DNA from: Sisyra terminalis
Taxonomy: Eukaryota; Arthropoda; Insecta; Neuroptera; Sisyridae
Assembly: GCA_958496175.1 (NCBI GenBank)
Contig: OY292275.1
Span: 11,346,001 to 11,410,000, forward strand
Length of the DNA stretch: 64,000 nucleotides
Reading direction: 5' to 3'
How positions within the stretch are numbered: position 1 is the first letter of the stretch; every line of letters starts with the position of its first letter. Positions 12,510 to 24,651 of the stretch are shown here, piece after piece. Below the pieces are notes generated by a model. That model made no database searches. It was not told the origin of the DNA and saw only the letters and a list, made by a program, of their open reading frames with translations. The position numbers were made by a program, and so were the translations under genes.

Positions 12510-15500
12510 AATTTAAGTAGAAATACTACAATCCTGGAAGTTTCATGTCTTTATCTCAACTAGTTTTAATGAAAGAAAATATATAATAAGTGAAAAACCG
12601 AAAAAAAATTATCTTAGAATTTACTTAATCCATTGATAAACAAATTTAATAATATGATTTAGTGGTCGGTAATGCTTTTTTCATAAAAAATAGCAACTAT
12701 GTAGCTGTACAAAGTCTATAAGAAAATATATTTTTAACCATAAAGCAATTTTGGTATTGCTCTCGAAAAAAAATTTTTACGCTCTTTATACTTTCTATAT
12801 AATGTCTGATTTTTTTCAAATTTTTTAAAAGTGTATTACTTACTGAAAAAAAATTAAACCCCATCCTCACTAAACCTTAATTGCTTGTTTAAACTGAATA
12901 TGTACAGTGTACTTTGTATATAGGATAATTAACATTGATTGTGGGAGTGGTTTTGTTAAATTTTCAAAAATTCAACAATCAAAACAAATGAAAATCTTTC
13001 AATCTCGCAATCTGATTGGCTAAAAGCCTTTTACATTGAAACCTGTGTGTTATCTTAAGATATAAATTGCTTGATTTATTCACACTTTATTTGGTCTTTA
13101 TTAATTATTTCATTTGCTTCAAAATCAACAATTGAATATACAATTTCACAAAGGGCACATGTCTAAATTTAGAAACTTTTTAGAAAATAAAAAAGTATTA
13201 TATTTTCCAAATAAGTATACTATCTTAAAAAAAAGTTTTTGGGTTACATTTTGCAATAGAAAGTTACAAAAACATTTTGATGATAACGTTATTTCATAGT
13301 TTATGTGGGTTATTTAAAGTTAATGAAATGTGCTTTTTACGAATGTAATGTGAATTCATATAATTTTAAGAAAAAAACATATAAATTTGAAGAAATATTT
13401 TTATTTTAAGTATCATAAATTGAATGTGTATGTAATACTTTATTTCAAGTTAATTAAAAGTCTATTTCTAAAAATCATTCTTTGGAGGCTCTTTTTCGTT
13501 TATATTTGGTGATTGCAGTAGTTTACTATAAACTTTTGTTAATTTTGGTGGTATTCATTGTTTTACCTTCCCAGTATCTGCAATTTTCAGATGATTAATA
13601 AATAATTTGCCATTATAAGCTCTATATTATTGGCCTGGTAAGTTACTACAAGTACCTTCTATTCTAAAAAACAGGAACATTGAATTTCTTCAGAAATATT
13701 ACTATCTATATAATTTTTTGTAATTACTTCGCCAAATATTTTTGGACCAAAAACTAACTCATAATAGAACGATACTTGAAAATTAACTGTTTAATTTAAT
13801 TTTCTGGACTACTTTTCCCTAACTTCTAACTGATAAAGGTTTAGGTTTAAAGTTTAATTTATCGGTATTACTAGATTGTACTGTAAGATTAACATACTGT
13901 TGATGGGTAAACACACGATCTTCACGTCTAATTGTCCTTTTAACTATGAAAATTTTTTGTGACTACCATTAAAAGAGTTGTCGTTTATGGGAAAATAAAG
14001 ATGGATAATCAAATTTTTCTGTATTGCAGTAGAAAAAGTACCATAAATGTTCTATTTCCGAACATAATAAGTATAAGGAAGCATTTAGAATTCACCCGAA
14101 AAATTGTATTTCCCAAAATAAGCAAGAAGCTTTTCGAAGTAGCATATTCAATTCAATTTATTAAATTCTGAAAATTGACTTCTTAATGCCAATAAGGTTA
14201 GTTTCAATTCATTTGTCATTTGAGCTTTTTGAGGAAAAATTATGTCCCAATCTAAATTATTAAAGGGTCAATAATAAAGGGTGAATCGACTCCAAAAAGA
14301 TATTGATAAAATATTCTAAATACTTCTCAAACATTTCCATGATTTTCTTAAGTCTGTAGTCTATGAAAACATGAGGTTATTTTACATTGAATTCCTTAAT
14401 TTTCTAAAAAAAAAAAAATATTTTTCCCCAGTATGTTTTATGTGACTTTAAACACATGAAAAGTGCACGTGAACACTTAATGGCATAAATATATAGAATA
14501 TAGTTTTAATAAACTTTTTATAAGTAAATAAAATTGGTCACGTAGATGGTTGTTCCAACGTTCCACCAAAAACGTATTCCAATTTTATTTTTATAATAAA
14601 AAAAAAGAATCATTACTACAGTTTCTTCGAAGAGGTTCAAGACCTGTTGTTTTCTATTACCAATTAATCATTCATTCGTACTTTCTCTGTATATCTATTT
14701 TTATTTTTTGGATCAAAGTCAATATTTAAAAATACTTTGCATAGTTATAAATCCACGTGTACGTAGGTGTATGCACTTCCAATTGCTTATCAGTTTTCAT
14801 TAAATGCTAATCTATAACACGGAAAATTTTTCTCAGTCGTAAATTTCCCTAGCTAATTGTATATAACTTTACTTGTACGTACATAAGTAATATTAGAAGG
14901 AAAATTTTCATATAAGTAAGAGGCTATTTTTAAACGTACTCGGTCCGATTAATGAAATAATTATCGAGGAATTTCTATATGAAAAAATGTTTAATTACTT
15001 TTTATTGTTTAAATTGAAAAAAATTGACCATTAAATAACCACCTTAATTATTCATTTGAGATTGTCAAAAATAAACATGTTTGATCGATTGAATTAATTT
15101 AAAATTGCGACATGAATTTTCAAAGCTGTCGTTTTAAATATTTATAAAAGGAAAAAAATGGACTTTAATGAGGTCAAGGAAAACTTAACCATCGAAGAAA
15201 CTAAAACTGAAATTTAGAAAATTGTTCACAAATTATTTAGCAGTTTTTTTGTCTTAACATAATATCTAAAATTTGAATTATTTATTTCCCTTTTCCAATA
15301 TGTATTTCTTTTTGTTATTGACCCTGTATAGTTTTTACATTAATGAACTTTATCTTCATATTTAACATATTAAAAGAGAACTGAATCTATGGAAAATAAA
15401 GCCATAAGAACAATTGTAATCTTCGGTTAGCCAAAAATGAAAATGAGCTGTTGTAAGTTAAAGGAATTTATGAAGGCAGATTAAATTTTGGAAGATTTAT

Positions 15501-15670
15501 AATCAATTTAAAAACTGTTCTTATTTAAATTGGGTACCTTTGCGTATCTCGAAAATAAGATACTTGTTTTCTTTAAAACTTTCCAATGTCCCAGTCTCCA
15601 TAGAAATGATGCAAGATATATACCTACAATTAAATTCTAAGAATTTTACTCATTTAAACTACAAAATATA

Positions 15671-16558
15671 CGGTGGACCATATAAAATTATTTTTTTTTC
15701 AAATGCTACAAAATTAAAACTAATGAATATTTTTTCGTTCTGATTTTTTTTATTTGAAAATTCCATCCTTGCGTCTAATTGTGGAATACAACATCATTCA
15801 TATGGCTGCCATGGCTAGCCATACAGTGGCTTATTCGTTCAGTTCAATTTTTCAGTACATTTTCGATGGTATGCGGCAAAATTTCGCCAATGGCGACACG
15901 AATATTGTCCTTGACAATCGTGGCTGGCTTGATGGCATAACACTTGTTTTTGACGGCACCCCAAAGATAATAGTCTAATGATGTCACATCGCAGCTTCTT
16001 GGTGGCTAAACGACGTCAGCATTTCGGCTGATAATGCGATTTTCGAAAACAATACGCAAAAGATCAATTGTAACGTTGCTTGTGTGGCATGTAGCGCCGT
16101 CCTGCTGAAACCAAATGTCGCCCAAGTCATATTTTTCGATTTCTGGAAACAAAAATTCATAACGGCGACTTCCGTCTCATTTTCAAAGAAAAATGGGCCA
16201 ATGATGCCGCCAGACCAAAATCCGCACCAAACCGTCACTCTCTGAGGATGCATCGGCGTCTCTTCGATCACGTGCGGGTTCTCCGTGCCCCAAATACGAC
16301 AATTTTGCTTGTTTATATACCCGCCAAGGTGGAAATGCGCTTCACCCGAAAAGATGATTTTTCGGCCAAAATCGACATCCTCTGGATCCATTTTCAAAGT
16401 ATGTTTTCAATATTTCAAAGCGATCTTTAAGCGTATACCCAACCATTTTCGTGCAGCGTAAACAATAAACTAATTTTCTGTCTAAAGCGAAATGACATTA
16501 GGGTTATCGTTCACGAGATAAATGGTAGTTGAAAAAGAAAACGCTAGATAGACCACCC
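15671..16558 (-). mobile_element. Mariner-like element relic (DD41D-type spacing)
   Basis: Minus-strand transposase relic bounded by TA. The right end reads GGGTGGTCTATCTAGCG on the minus strand, and the left end carries a diverged CGGTGGACCATAT. Translation gives FGRKIIFS(G)EAHFHLGGY, RVTVWCGFWSGGIIGPFFF, DLGDIWFQQDGATCHT, CDVTSLDYYLWGAVK and IGEILPHTIENVLKN in order. The first catalytic Asp (normally SDEAHF) is Gly, in-frame stops fall after NADVV and after VLKN, and the N-terminal helix-turn-helix half is deleted, giving 888 bp instead of about 1.3 kb. About 41 residues separate the second Asp (QQDG) from the last (LDYY), pointing to the DD41D (rosa-like) branch. Dead. Confidence 0.8.
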
Positions 16559-17551
16559 TATATAAGAAATAAAAAGCGCAGAGTCTTAGCTGATGACTCT
16601 AAAAGTAGAAGGTATATTGATTTTCCTTAGAGAAAAAAATTCTTAAAATTCACCCCTTAAAAAGTTTTAACGGACCTGCGATAATAAAGAATACTAATAC
16701 CCATCGTCTTAGGTAATACTATCAATTGCTTAGAAAAAAAATAACCAAAATCAAAGCTCTCAAATCGATGAAGTTTATATTTTCCTCCTGGAAAGTTCAA
16801 GCACCCATTAAGGGATGATTCTGACTTCGTCGATAACTGATACAATGAATAATGGAAATCTGTTGGAAGTTTTGTCATTTTTGAAACTGCAAACATGGAA
16901 ATTGATCTATAGGTTTACATTTTAAGTAAAGATGTTTATAATTAATCAATGTCGTTGAAAAATTTAAGCTTCTAGGGTCGAAAAACTGTGATTCATTCAG
17001 TAAACACATTTCTGTTTTTCATTCAATCGTTAAGATATATTTCAATGTTAGACTTTCAACCGAATTTAATACCTAAGGGAAGCCCTCCTGCCCAGGAGAC
17101 TTTGATTCTTCCATTGTTTTCAAAATTTGGGAAATTTGGAAAACAATGGACTGAAGAACTGAAGCCATTAACTGAATTTAGCAAGTTCGAAATCTAAACC
17201 GGAGTTGGAATCATCAAAACTTTTACTAGATCTAATTTTTGACAATCTAATATTTAAAAGAATATACCTATTGAATGCTTAAAAAAATTTTTTTTTGAAA
17301 CTTCATATGTTCTGTTAAGTCTAAACCCCTTAAAATTGCATTTAAATTGGTATTTGATGGTAACAATTTGTGATCGAAAAAATATGAACGTCAAATATTG
17401 GTTCCAATGAACTGGAACTACAGTTTAAAAATAGATATGTTTAAAGTTAGAATAGCCCCCCTCCCCAGTAATGATGTATAGTAATAGTGTTTGAAGTTAT
17501 GAAGCAATTTACTAAGATATTCTTGGAACATTTATCTTATCACTAACAATA

Positions 17552-17632
17552 GTTATTTCGACGTTTCTACAAATTTTTCTTTATCGAGAACTTAGTTTTC
17601 AACTGAAATGTCATAACTAATTATTGTTAGCT
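17552..17632. repeat. Small inverted repeat
   Basis: CTAACAATAGTTAT and a matching ATAACTAATTATTGTTAG form outer arms of an approximately 80-bp imperfect palindrome. It may be a minor MITE remnant; no target duplication was recognised. Confidence 0.35.
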
Positions 17633-19639
17633 ACATTCTTCGAAAATTATGCCTTTGTTTCGATATCAATGCAATTTTTATTTTTCTATCATTGAAAGTA
17701 AATTAGAAACGCTCAAAACTGATAACTCCAACATTAATGATTATTTTTAGCCCTTGAAATGCTTTTGAATTTCAATGTGTTTACTCCTGATAAACATGAT
17801 AAATATTATCGAACCATATGAAATGCATATGATGTATGACAAAAATTAATTATTTTATAAAAAAAAATGTAATTATCATAAATTGATTTTTCCTCGAAGC
17901 CTACACTCTGGTAATGAAATTCCAACCTTGACGCTTTATTTATGAAAGAAAACAACAACATAGAAAACCAATGTAGAAATAACACCTTAAGACCCGAATG
18001 GACTTAGGACTGTCACGTGAAGGTTCCAATGAAAAGTTTTCATGATTTACCATATAATATGGAATGAGGATTTCAAGTTTTCATATACATATATTTTTTT
18101 TCTTTTTTTTTCCTCGATATTAATTTAGAATACTTAATGGAATATAATAAAAGTTGTCAACATTTTCAATTTCCAAGAATTGTACAACGGTTTCAAATTT
18201 GATGGCAATGAAGTGTGTAGGTATGTGTTATGCTGTATGGGCATAGAGCCAAGTGCATCGTGGAAATTTACATAAATTTTCAGAGTTGGAAAAATTATAC
18301 ATTCTCATTATAACTTTGGTTTTATTTAAAATTTTTCATATTTTGTCAGTTTCTTGCCTCTTGTCATTTGACACATTTTTCTTTCTGCGATTAAATCGAA
18401 TAGAGTCGCATTATTATCGATTGGGTTTATTTATGTATTACAAAACAAATAAGAGATTATCCGGGCTGGTATCATACAAAACTAATGGAAATGGAACAGC
18501 ATTGCAAATAAGCAAAATAAATTAGCTTGTTATTACATCAATTGACCCTTACACCCATAGTAAGTTTAAATCTTATCTATTTTATGTTTCTAATTCGATT
18601 TGCAAGAAGCAAATTGTTCTCAAATTATATACATTTCAATCTATCAATTAAATTAAATTGATACTTAATACTTTATTACCGTTTTCAATTGTAAAATGAG
18701 TCAAAAATTCAAATACAATTTCTCATTTTTCCTATTAGGATCGAGAAAATAAAATTGGATACTTTGTAATAACAATCTATGTATTATATTGAAATTTCAG
18801 AAGAATTTTGCTCTTGGTGAAAAAAAATAGATTTTGAAAATAAAGATGAAAAATTTTATAACTAATAAAACCAAAAACTTTTTCTTGCATGTAAAAATTT
18901 TCTTGAAGAAAAACATCAATTAAGATTTCCACTCTTAAAGTAGAATATTGTTAAGGTTCTGTTTTTCAAAAAGGAAAACTTTGGCTTTTAAAAGTATCAA
19001 AATTTTGGTATTTTCAATATTTGATGCTTATATCACAACCACTTTAAACGTTAACAATTACTAACAGGAGTTTATACTATTTGAAGTGTTAATGTATTAG
19101 GTGAATCGCTTCAAAAAATTAAAAGCAGTTTACATAATTGTTTGGGATATTATTAAGTAATCTCATTACGGTTTTAAAGCTTAATCAGTTTAGGTAAAAT
19201 ATGACAAGAATTATTCAATGAGGGTAGATTTTGAAAATTATTTTAATAGTGATATAGTTTAATTAATATAATTATTAAAAATATGACGGAATCATGTCGA
19301 ATCTCACCACTCCAAATTAATAGGACATTGTTGTTTTTATTCGTTGAAATAGATTGAAACCCTGCATCGATGTTTATCGATAAATCGCTAAAAAACATCG
19401 ATATTTTTCCAACATCGAATCCTTTCTGCAGCAGTTTGTTTACTGGAAAATAGTTCAACGCAAAAAGTTTGCTGGCTTTAATTTGGTACGCTTGAATATA
19501 TATTTGCTACCTATACCGGCTGTTTCAGTAGTATACTACTTTTTCCGTGTGTAGTTTAAATTCATTAGAAAGAAATAGTCATTAAAAAGAAGCCATAGAA
19601 AGAAATCATTCGGACCTATGAGGATTGATGAAAAAATGA

Positions 19640-19935
19640 TTTTTATTTGATTTTTGTACATTTCGTGACTTTTCGGGATTATATCAAGTACTGGATCATA
19701 GATCATTAAAAGCTAGCATACATTTTAAGTTTATTGGTGATATTCATCTGTGATAATAAATAAAATACATTTTAAAAGATTTTAACAACAATGTTAGTAG
19801 GTATATCTCGACAACAATTTTAACTATATTTTTAACAATATTGACTTTGAATGATCTATGATTGAGTACTTGATAAGGTCTCGAAAAGCGATGAAACGTT
19901 GTAAAAATATCAAATAAAAATTGTTAAAAAAATTG
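19640..19935. repeat. Eroded palindromic element of the hammerhead-bearing family
   Basis: The left arm (about 19640-19712) and right arm (about 19849-19925) are imperfect reverse complements sharing ATGATCTATGAT, AGTACTTGATA and TATCAAATAAAAAT-like blocks. The right arm retains CTTGATAAGG and GAAACGTTG about 20 nt apart, which look like a decayed CTGATGAAGG ... GAAACGTTG core. Assignment rests on these residual motifs and the palindromic layout. Confidence 0.4.
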
Positions 19936-19993
19936 ATTCTATTATTTAGTCCAAAAATACCCTATGATGATAAAATTCAGATCTTAGCTTTTA

Positions 19994-20312
19994 TTAAATA
20001 AGAAGACAATTCAGATTGTTTAAGATCGATTTTTTTATTTAATATTTTTAATATTCAAATTAGCTACGTTTCGTTACGTATCGTAACTTCATCAGGCTTC
20101 TTGAATCACAAAAAATATATTTTCAATTTAAATTCAATAAATAATTTTTTTTTTCTTTTTATTTATTGAATTTAAATTAAAAATATTATATTTTTTGTGA
20201 TTCAAGAAGCCTGATGAAGTTACGATACGTAACGAAACGTAGCTAATTTGAATATTAAAAATATTAAATAAAAAACCCGATCTTAAACAACCTGAATTGT
20301 CTTCTTATTTAA
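19994..20312. mobile_element. Palindromic Penelope-like element with two intact hammerhead-like cores
   Basis: Arms of about 155 bp (19994-20150 and 20160-20312) are reverse complements outward to TTAAATAAGAAGACAATT. Each arm carries the same core: on the minus strand 20095 down to 20063, on the plus strand 20211-20242. The plus core reads CTGATGA, extra A, GTTACG - ATA - CGTAAC, GAAA, CGTA. Stem I also forms: the bases just before CTGATGA (AGC) pair with GCT just after the putative GUA cleavage triplet, and further out TTCAA pairs with TTGAA. Hammerhead ribozymes are known from Penelope-like retroelements; no reverse transcriptase is present here. Confidence 0.65.
20200..20256 (+). ncRNA. 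Hammerhead-like ribozyme motif (best copy)
   Basis: Core order: stem I 5' strand, C3-U-G-A-U-G-A9, one extra A, stem II (GUUACG/CGUAAC), G12-A-A-A, stem III reduced to self-complementary ACGU, putative cleavage after GUA, stem I 3' strand. Known hammerheads have no base between A9 and stem II, so this extra A is a consistent departure shared by all copies in the window. The tiny stem III suggests activity, if any, as dimers, as reported for Penelope-associated variants. Activity is untested. Confidence 0.5.
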
Positions 20313-20908
20313 TTTAATATTTTCATTAGTTTTTGTTATTATTAGCCAATTTTTTAAAATAATTCGATGAATTTTTTCGAAAGATCGAATCAATCTTATA
20401 TATCATATGGTTAACATCGAGTAAATTCGATGCATCGATATTTAATGACTACCCCTTTGCCAAACTATAAAATTATGCTACCCCTGTTTGGTCTTTTCTA
20501 CCCTTTTTTAGGGTAAAAAAAAACACGGAATTTACTAATTATATCACGCCAAGATGGATACCGAGTTCTATTAGAAACCTCTTTGCCATGGTAGCACTAG
20601 CCGGAAATTGGTTTATAGATATCTGGAGTATAACTGATTACTAGTTTACTTGTAGTTTATGTAAAGGTTATTTGAAGGAAATAACTAGTTTTGTTTAAAC
20701 CTAAAAATTGGGAAATATTTTATTTTATATTTAATGAGTATTAATTTCATTAAACTTACCACTGAAAATATAATTAAAAATATTTCTTTCATATATTAGA
20801 TCTAAAAGTTAAAAAGATTTTTAAAAAATTTAAATTATGAGACTCAGCAATGCTGAGCAGTTGGGTTTTAAAATAGTGTCATTTTTAATTAACTTTTAAT
20901 TATTTTTT

Positions 20909-21103
20909 ATTGAAATTTTATGTATCTTGGAAGTTTGTTATTGATTTTATCAACTGTACCGTATTTATAAAAATGAATCATGACATTGTTTTGACATTGT
21001 CTATGGACATCTGAGGAAGGCCCAATAAAGGGGCCGAAACGTCGCGAGTAAAAATCAAATTTTAACTGCTTATTTTTTATTCTAATCCTCTGAAAATTTG
21101 TAT
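20909..21103 (+). mobile_element. Single-arm Penelope-like copy with hammerhead-like core
   Basis: This stretch matches the right arm of the 24.15-24.65 kb palindrome (shared TTTTATGTATCTTGGAAG, ATCAACTGTACCGTAT and TCCTCTGA blocks) but is not itself palindromic. The core at 21011-21043 reads CTGAGGA, extra A, GGCCC - AATAAAG - GGGCC, GAAA, CGTC. It has a five-pair GC stem II and the classic GUC triplet, but stem I pairing is weak next to the core. Confidence 0.55.
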
Positions 21104-22504
21104 TAATCAGAAAATTTAAATGTTTTATTCCTTTTGGAATAAATTATTGGTTTGTCCCTAATGATTTCTACAAGGAAATGAATATGTCCCAATGCTGTTT
21201 CAATTTTATCATCCACAAACCAAATGGAAAAAAAAGAAGCATTAAGACGAATTTCCTTATTATTATCAATCAGCCGACATGAAAAAACATAAACTTATTT
21301 GTTGTAAAACGAGGGAAATAGAGCGACAATTTTTTTGCTCGTAAAACCATAAATCTGGCCTGTGAAACCAGTATATGAATCTGCGGTAGCACATTGACCT
21401 TTGCATGAAGGCAATTACAGATAATACAATAAACACTGATACATTTATTTGCACAGAAATTCTCGCATTGTTCTTGGCAAAAATTTTCGAAATATTTTTC
21501 ATCAAATCGAAAAAAAAATGAGTAATTGTGGTTGTAATCACGCGCTCGTTAACTGATCACTTTACATACATTCACGTGATCAAAATTTACTATGAGTGCA
21601 TAATAAGAAATTTACACCGTAAATTGACGTTGATTTAATTTTGTACGAGGAAATTAGTAATGATTTAATAATTCTTGGATTATATTATGACTTTTTTTTT
21701 GTTTTTCTTGTGGATATCGAGTTGGCGGCGTATTTTAAGTGACCTTATCGCTGACAGTGACCCAAAAATGCATTTTAGTATTGCAACCTTTGAACAAATC
21801 GTATTGCGTAGAAATGAAATATTAAAAAACAAATAAAACAACAAATTTTGCATTTACGACCATTTGCAAGTCTCTTACTTGATGTTTAAATGTTTTGATA
21901 CGTTTTTTTTTGTATTGTGACGCATATTTGTGGAAAATTACTGTCTGATTCACTTTTCAGAGGTGCATATAAACAAAGCATGCGCATATTGTTCGTTAAA
22001 GAGCACAAAACGGGAACGGTTTTGAATTTTCTAATTACAATTTTCTGAATCCTAAATGTCGTCCAAATAAATGTCCTTTCACGTTTTTTTTTTTCGAATA
22101 GTCTGAGCTGGTGACATTGAATATTGAATTAGTCTTTAAGTTGAACCTTTTGGAAGAGGAATAAAATATCTGGGATGAAAAAAATGTTTGTTTATAATCA
22201 GAGAATGTTGGAACTATTAGTTGATAAGATAGGAAGTTGAAATGTATCATATTTTATAACATTGAGTTTTTTTGGTTGAAACAATGATATAACTTCTTTA
22301 TGATTACTAAAATTAAAACATTTTTCTATCTATTATATGATTTACTTTTATAACAATGGACATTAAAACCTTAAAGAAATATATTCCAACGTTAAGACAT
22401 TAAAAAATCAACACTTGTTATTCAGTTCAAATTTTTTGATCATTCTAAGGGGGCAAGGGATATAAATTTCCGAAATTTTAGATTTTATATATGTCGTATG
22501 CTAA

Positions 22505-22899
22505 CAAAAAAATAATTTCAAATATTTTGTAATTTTAAACGTTAAAACTCTTAAGTAAACCATAAATAAAATTAATTTTAATTCTTACAGGTCTAAATCG
22601 ATGTATTATGTGAAGGATATATCAGGATGTGGTAGATCAATCAAATTAGCAGTGTTTTACTCATTTATTTCAATTGCAATTTCATGATGAAGCCTGATGA
22701 AGTTGGAATAACACCAAAAAAACGTTGCAATTGAAATAAATGATAAAATACTGCTAATTTGTTTGGTCTACCACATCCTGATATATCCTTCACATTATAC
22801 ATCGATTTAGACCTGAAAGACTGGAAATTAATTTTATTTATGGGTTACTTAAGAGTTTTAACGTTTATAGTTGCAAACTATTTGAAATTATTTTTTTGT
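22505..22899. mobile_element. Palindromic Penelope-like element (first of a nested pair)
   Basis: Arms 22505-22690 and 22715-22899 are reverse complements sharing, among others, GTCTAAATCGATGTA and ATATCAGGATGTGGTAGA. The core at 22694-22728 reads CTGATGA, A, GTTGG - AATAACA, then an eroded CCAAAAAAACGTTGC in which the C before GAAA and the G of GAAA are both A. Distal stem I (TTTCAATTGC with GCAATTGAAA) is long. A further copy follows immediately. Confidence 0.6.
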
Positions 22900-23045
22900 A
22901 ATGTTTCGTTGGTGTTATTCCAACTTCATGATGAAGCCTGAAGAAGTTGGAATAACACCAACGAAACGTTGCAAATGAAATAAATGATAAAAGATTGCTT
23001 ATATGTTTGGTCTACCAGATCCTGATATATCCTTCACAATTAAAT
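22900..23045. mobile_element. Adjacent Penelope-like copy with intact hammerhead-like core
   Basis: It starts where the first palindrome ends, as though a third repeat unit was added in tandem. A short palindrome (22901-22975) carries, on the plus strand at 22938-22973, CTGAAGA, extra A, GTTGG - AATAACA - CCAAC, GAAACGTTGC: all core positions intact. Downstream it repeats the TTTGGTCTACCA and CCTGATATATCCTTCACA blocks of the preceding copy. The series gives an inverted plus direct arrangement of units, as known for Penelope-like elements. Confidence 0.55.
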
Positions 23046-23872
23046 TAATGTGAATTTCATTATTGAATTGGTACCTATTTATATAAAATTAATTTTAAAA
23101 CTTAATGCCTTTTCCTGGCCTTACAACTGTCAATAGTAGAAGTCTTAGTTTGAGGGGTGAGGGTTAAAATTAAATAAAAATCAAAAAAAGTTTTTGACAG
23201 AAGTAGATTACAAAATTAAAGAGTAGGGAAAATAAACTTTGAAAATAGAGGGAAAAGTTAAGCTTCAATATATTTTATCATTTTCCAACAAAAACCAAAA
23301 TGTACACTAAAATATTTTAGGTCCGTCCACAAAAATTCCCTAATTTTGCTTGATTTCCTTTTTTTCTTCGACAGAGAATAATTTTCTTCTGTGTTTTTAG
23401 TCTTCTTGCAAATCTTTAATAAGTAATACTTTTACAGGAAAAAATTCAAAGAATTTGAAGAATACTTTTAAACAATAGTCACGTGAAAGACAAAGAAACC
23501 CATAAAAAAAATTTCTTTATTGGAAGAAACAGGTCATCAATTGTTGTATTAATTCCCCACTAACCAGAAATCTCTTCTTTTCAATAAATATAATTAAGTG
23601 TAGTATCAGGTAATGTTTTCGTTAATCCTAATCTTATATAATGTTAATCCTTTTCAAGTACCTATTAATAATTATTTTGTTTAAGTGATAATACTTTAAA
23701 ATGGTGATTATCGTTGATAATAATTCACAAAAATGAAAAAGTGCTTAAAATATTAAATAAATTTATTTGAACAGCATTTATTTATTTTTTTTTAATTGTC
23801 GCTTTATAATTACTAATATCTTTAGCGACTCTTGAGTTATTAAAAATCTATAGTTGAGAAATATCGAAAATT

Positions 23873-23950
23873 TGCTCGATACGAAGATCGAACCCAAAAT
23901 CTACCAGTTTTAGAGCGGTCACCTTGACCACTTGGCCACTAATAGGTTCC
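23873..23950 (-). repeat. tRNA-like sequence, probable SINE head
   Basis: The minus strand carries an A-box-like TGGCCAAGTGG (23928-23938) and a B-box-like GGTTCGATC (23886-23894) at tRNA spacing, with a 7-nt anticodon-like loop between. The acceptor stem does not close and the anticodon cannot be placed, so this is not called a tRNA gene; a tRNA-derived SINE remnant or tRNA pseudogene is more likely. Confidence 0.4.
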
Positions 23951-24149
23951 TTTTTACTTTATCAGAAGTTAAAATATGTTGGCCAAAAATTTTCAAAGTT
24001 TAAACAATAACATTTTCTTCGTTTGAATAGTATAAAAGAGTTAAAGTTTCAGTAGCGATTTTAATTGCTAAGCATAAAATTAAACTGGTGAAATATTATG
24101 TTTTCTTATGGCAAAATTTCAGATCCTTGGTGATAACAGTTTCATACAA

Positions 24150-24651
24150 GTTCTCAAAGGACTAGGATCAAAATAAGCAATTAAAACTTGATTTTTTCTC
24201 GCAACGTTTCGGCTGCTTTATTGAGCCATCCTCACGCGTTCATAAACAATTGCTTTAACTTTGTCAACAATAATCCTTGTCATGATCAACTTTATAGATA
24301 CGGTACAGTTGATAAAAATAATAATAAAAACTTCCAAGATACATAAAATTCAATGAAAGTTAGTTATAAATTATACTCTTAATAAACCTAACCCTTTGAT
24401 TTATTAATTGATTTATTAAAAGTATCATTTATAACTAATTTTCATTGAATTTTATGTATCTTGGAAGCTTTTATTATTATTTCTATCAACTGTACCGTAT
24501 CTATAAAATTGATCATGACAAGGATTATTGTTGACAAAGTTAAAGCAATTGTTTATGAACGCCTGAGGATGGCTCAATAAAGCAGCCGAAACGTTGCGAG
24601 AAAAAATCAAGTTTTAATTGCTTATTTTGATCCTAGTCCTCTGAGAATTTA
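24150..24651. mobile_element. 500-bp palindromic Penelope-like element
   Basis: Arms of about 235 bp (24150-24390 and 24415-24651) are reverse complements outward to a shared CTCAAAGGACTAGGATCAAA-type end. The plus-strand core (24563-24600) reads CTGAGGA, extra T, GGCT - loop - AGCC, GAAA, CGTT, and the flanking CGC and GCG pair as the first three base pairs of stem I. The minus-strand core (24234 down to 24201) is the same except that the first C is G. Same subfamily as the single arm at 20909-21103. Confidence 0.65.

Noticed and set aside
16988..17197. 69-residue plus-strand frame
   Set aside because: No motif, no splice context and AT-rich flanks; not supported as a gene.
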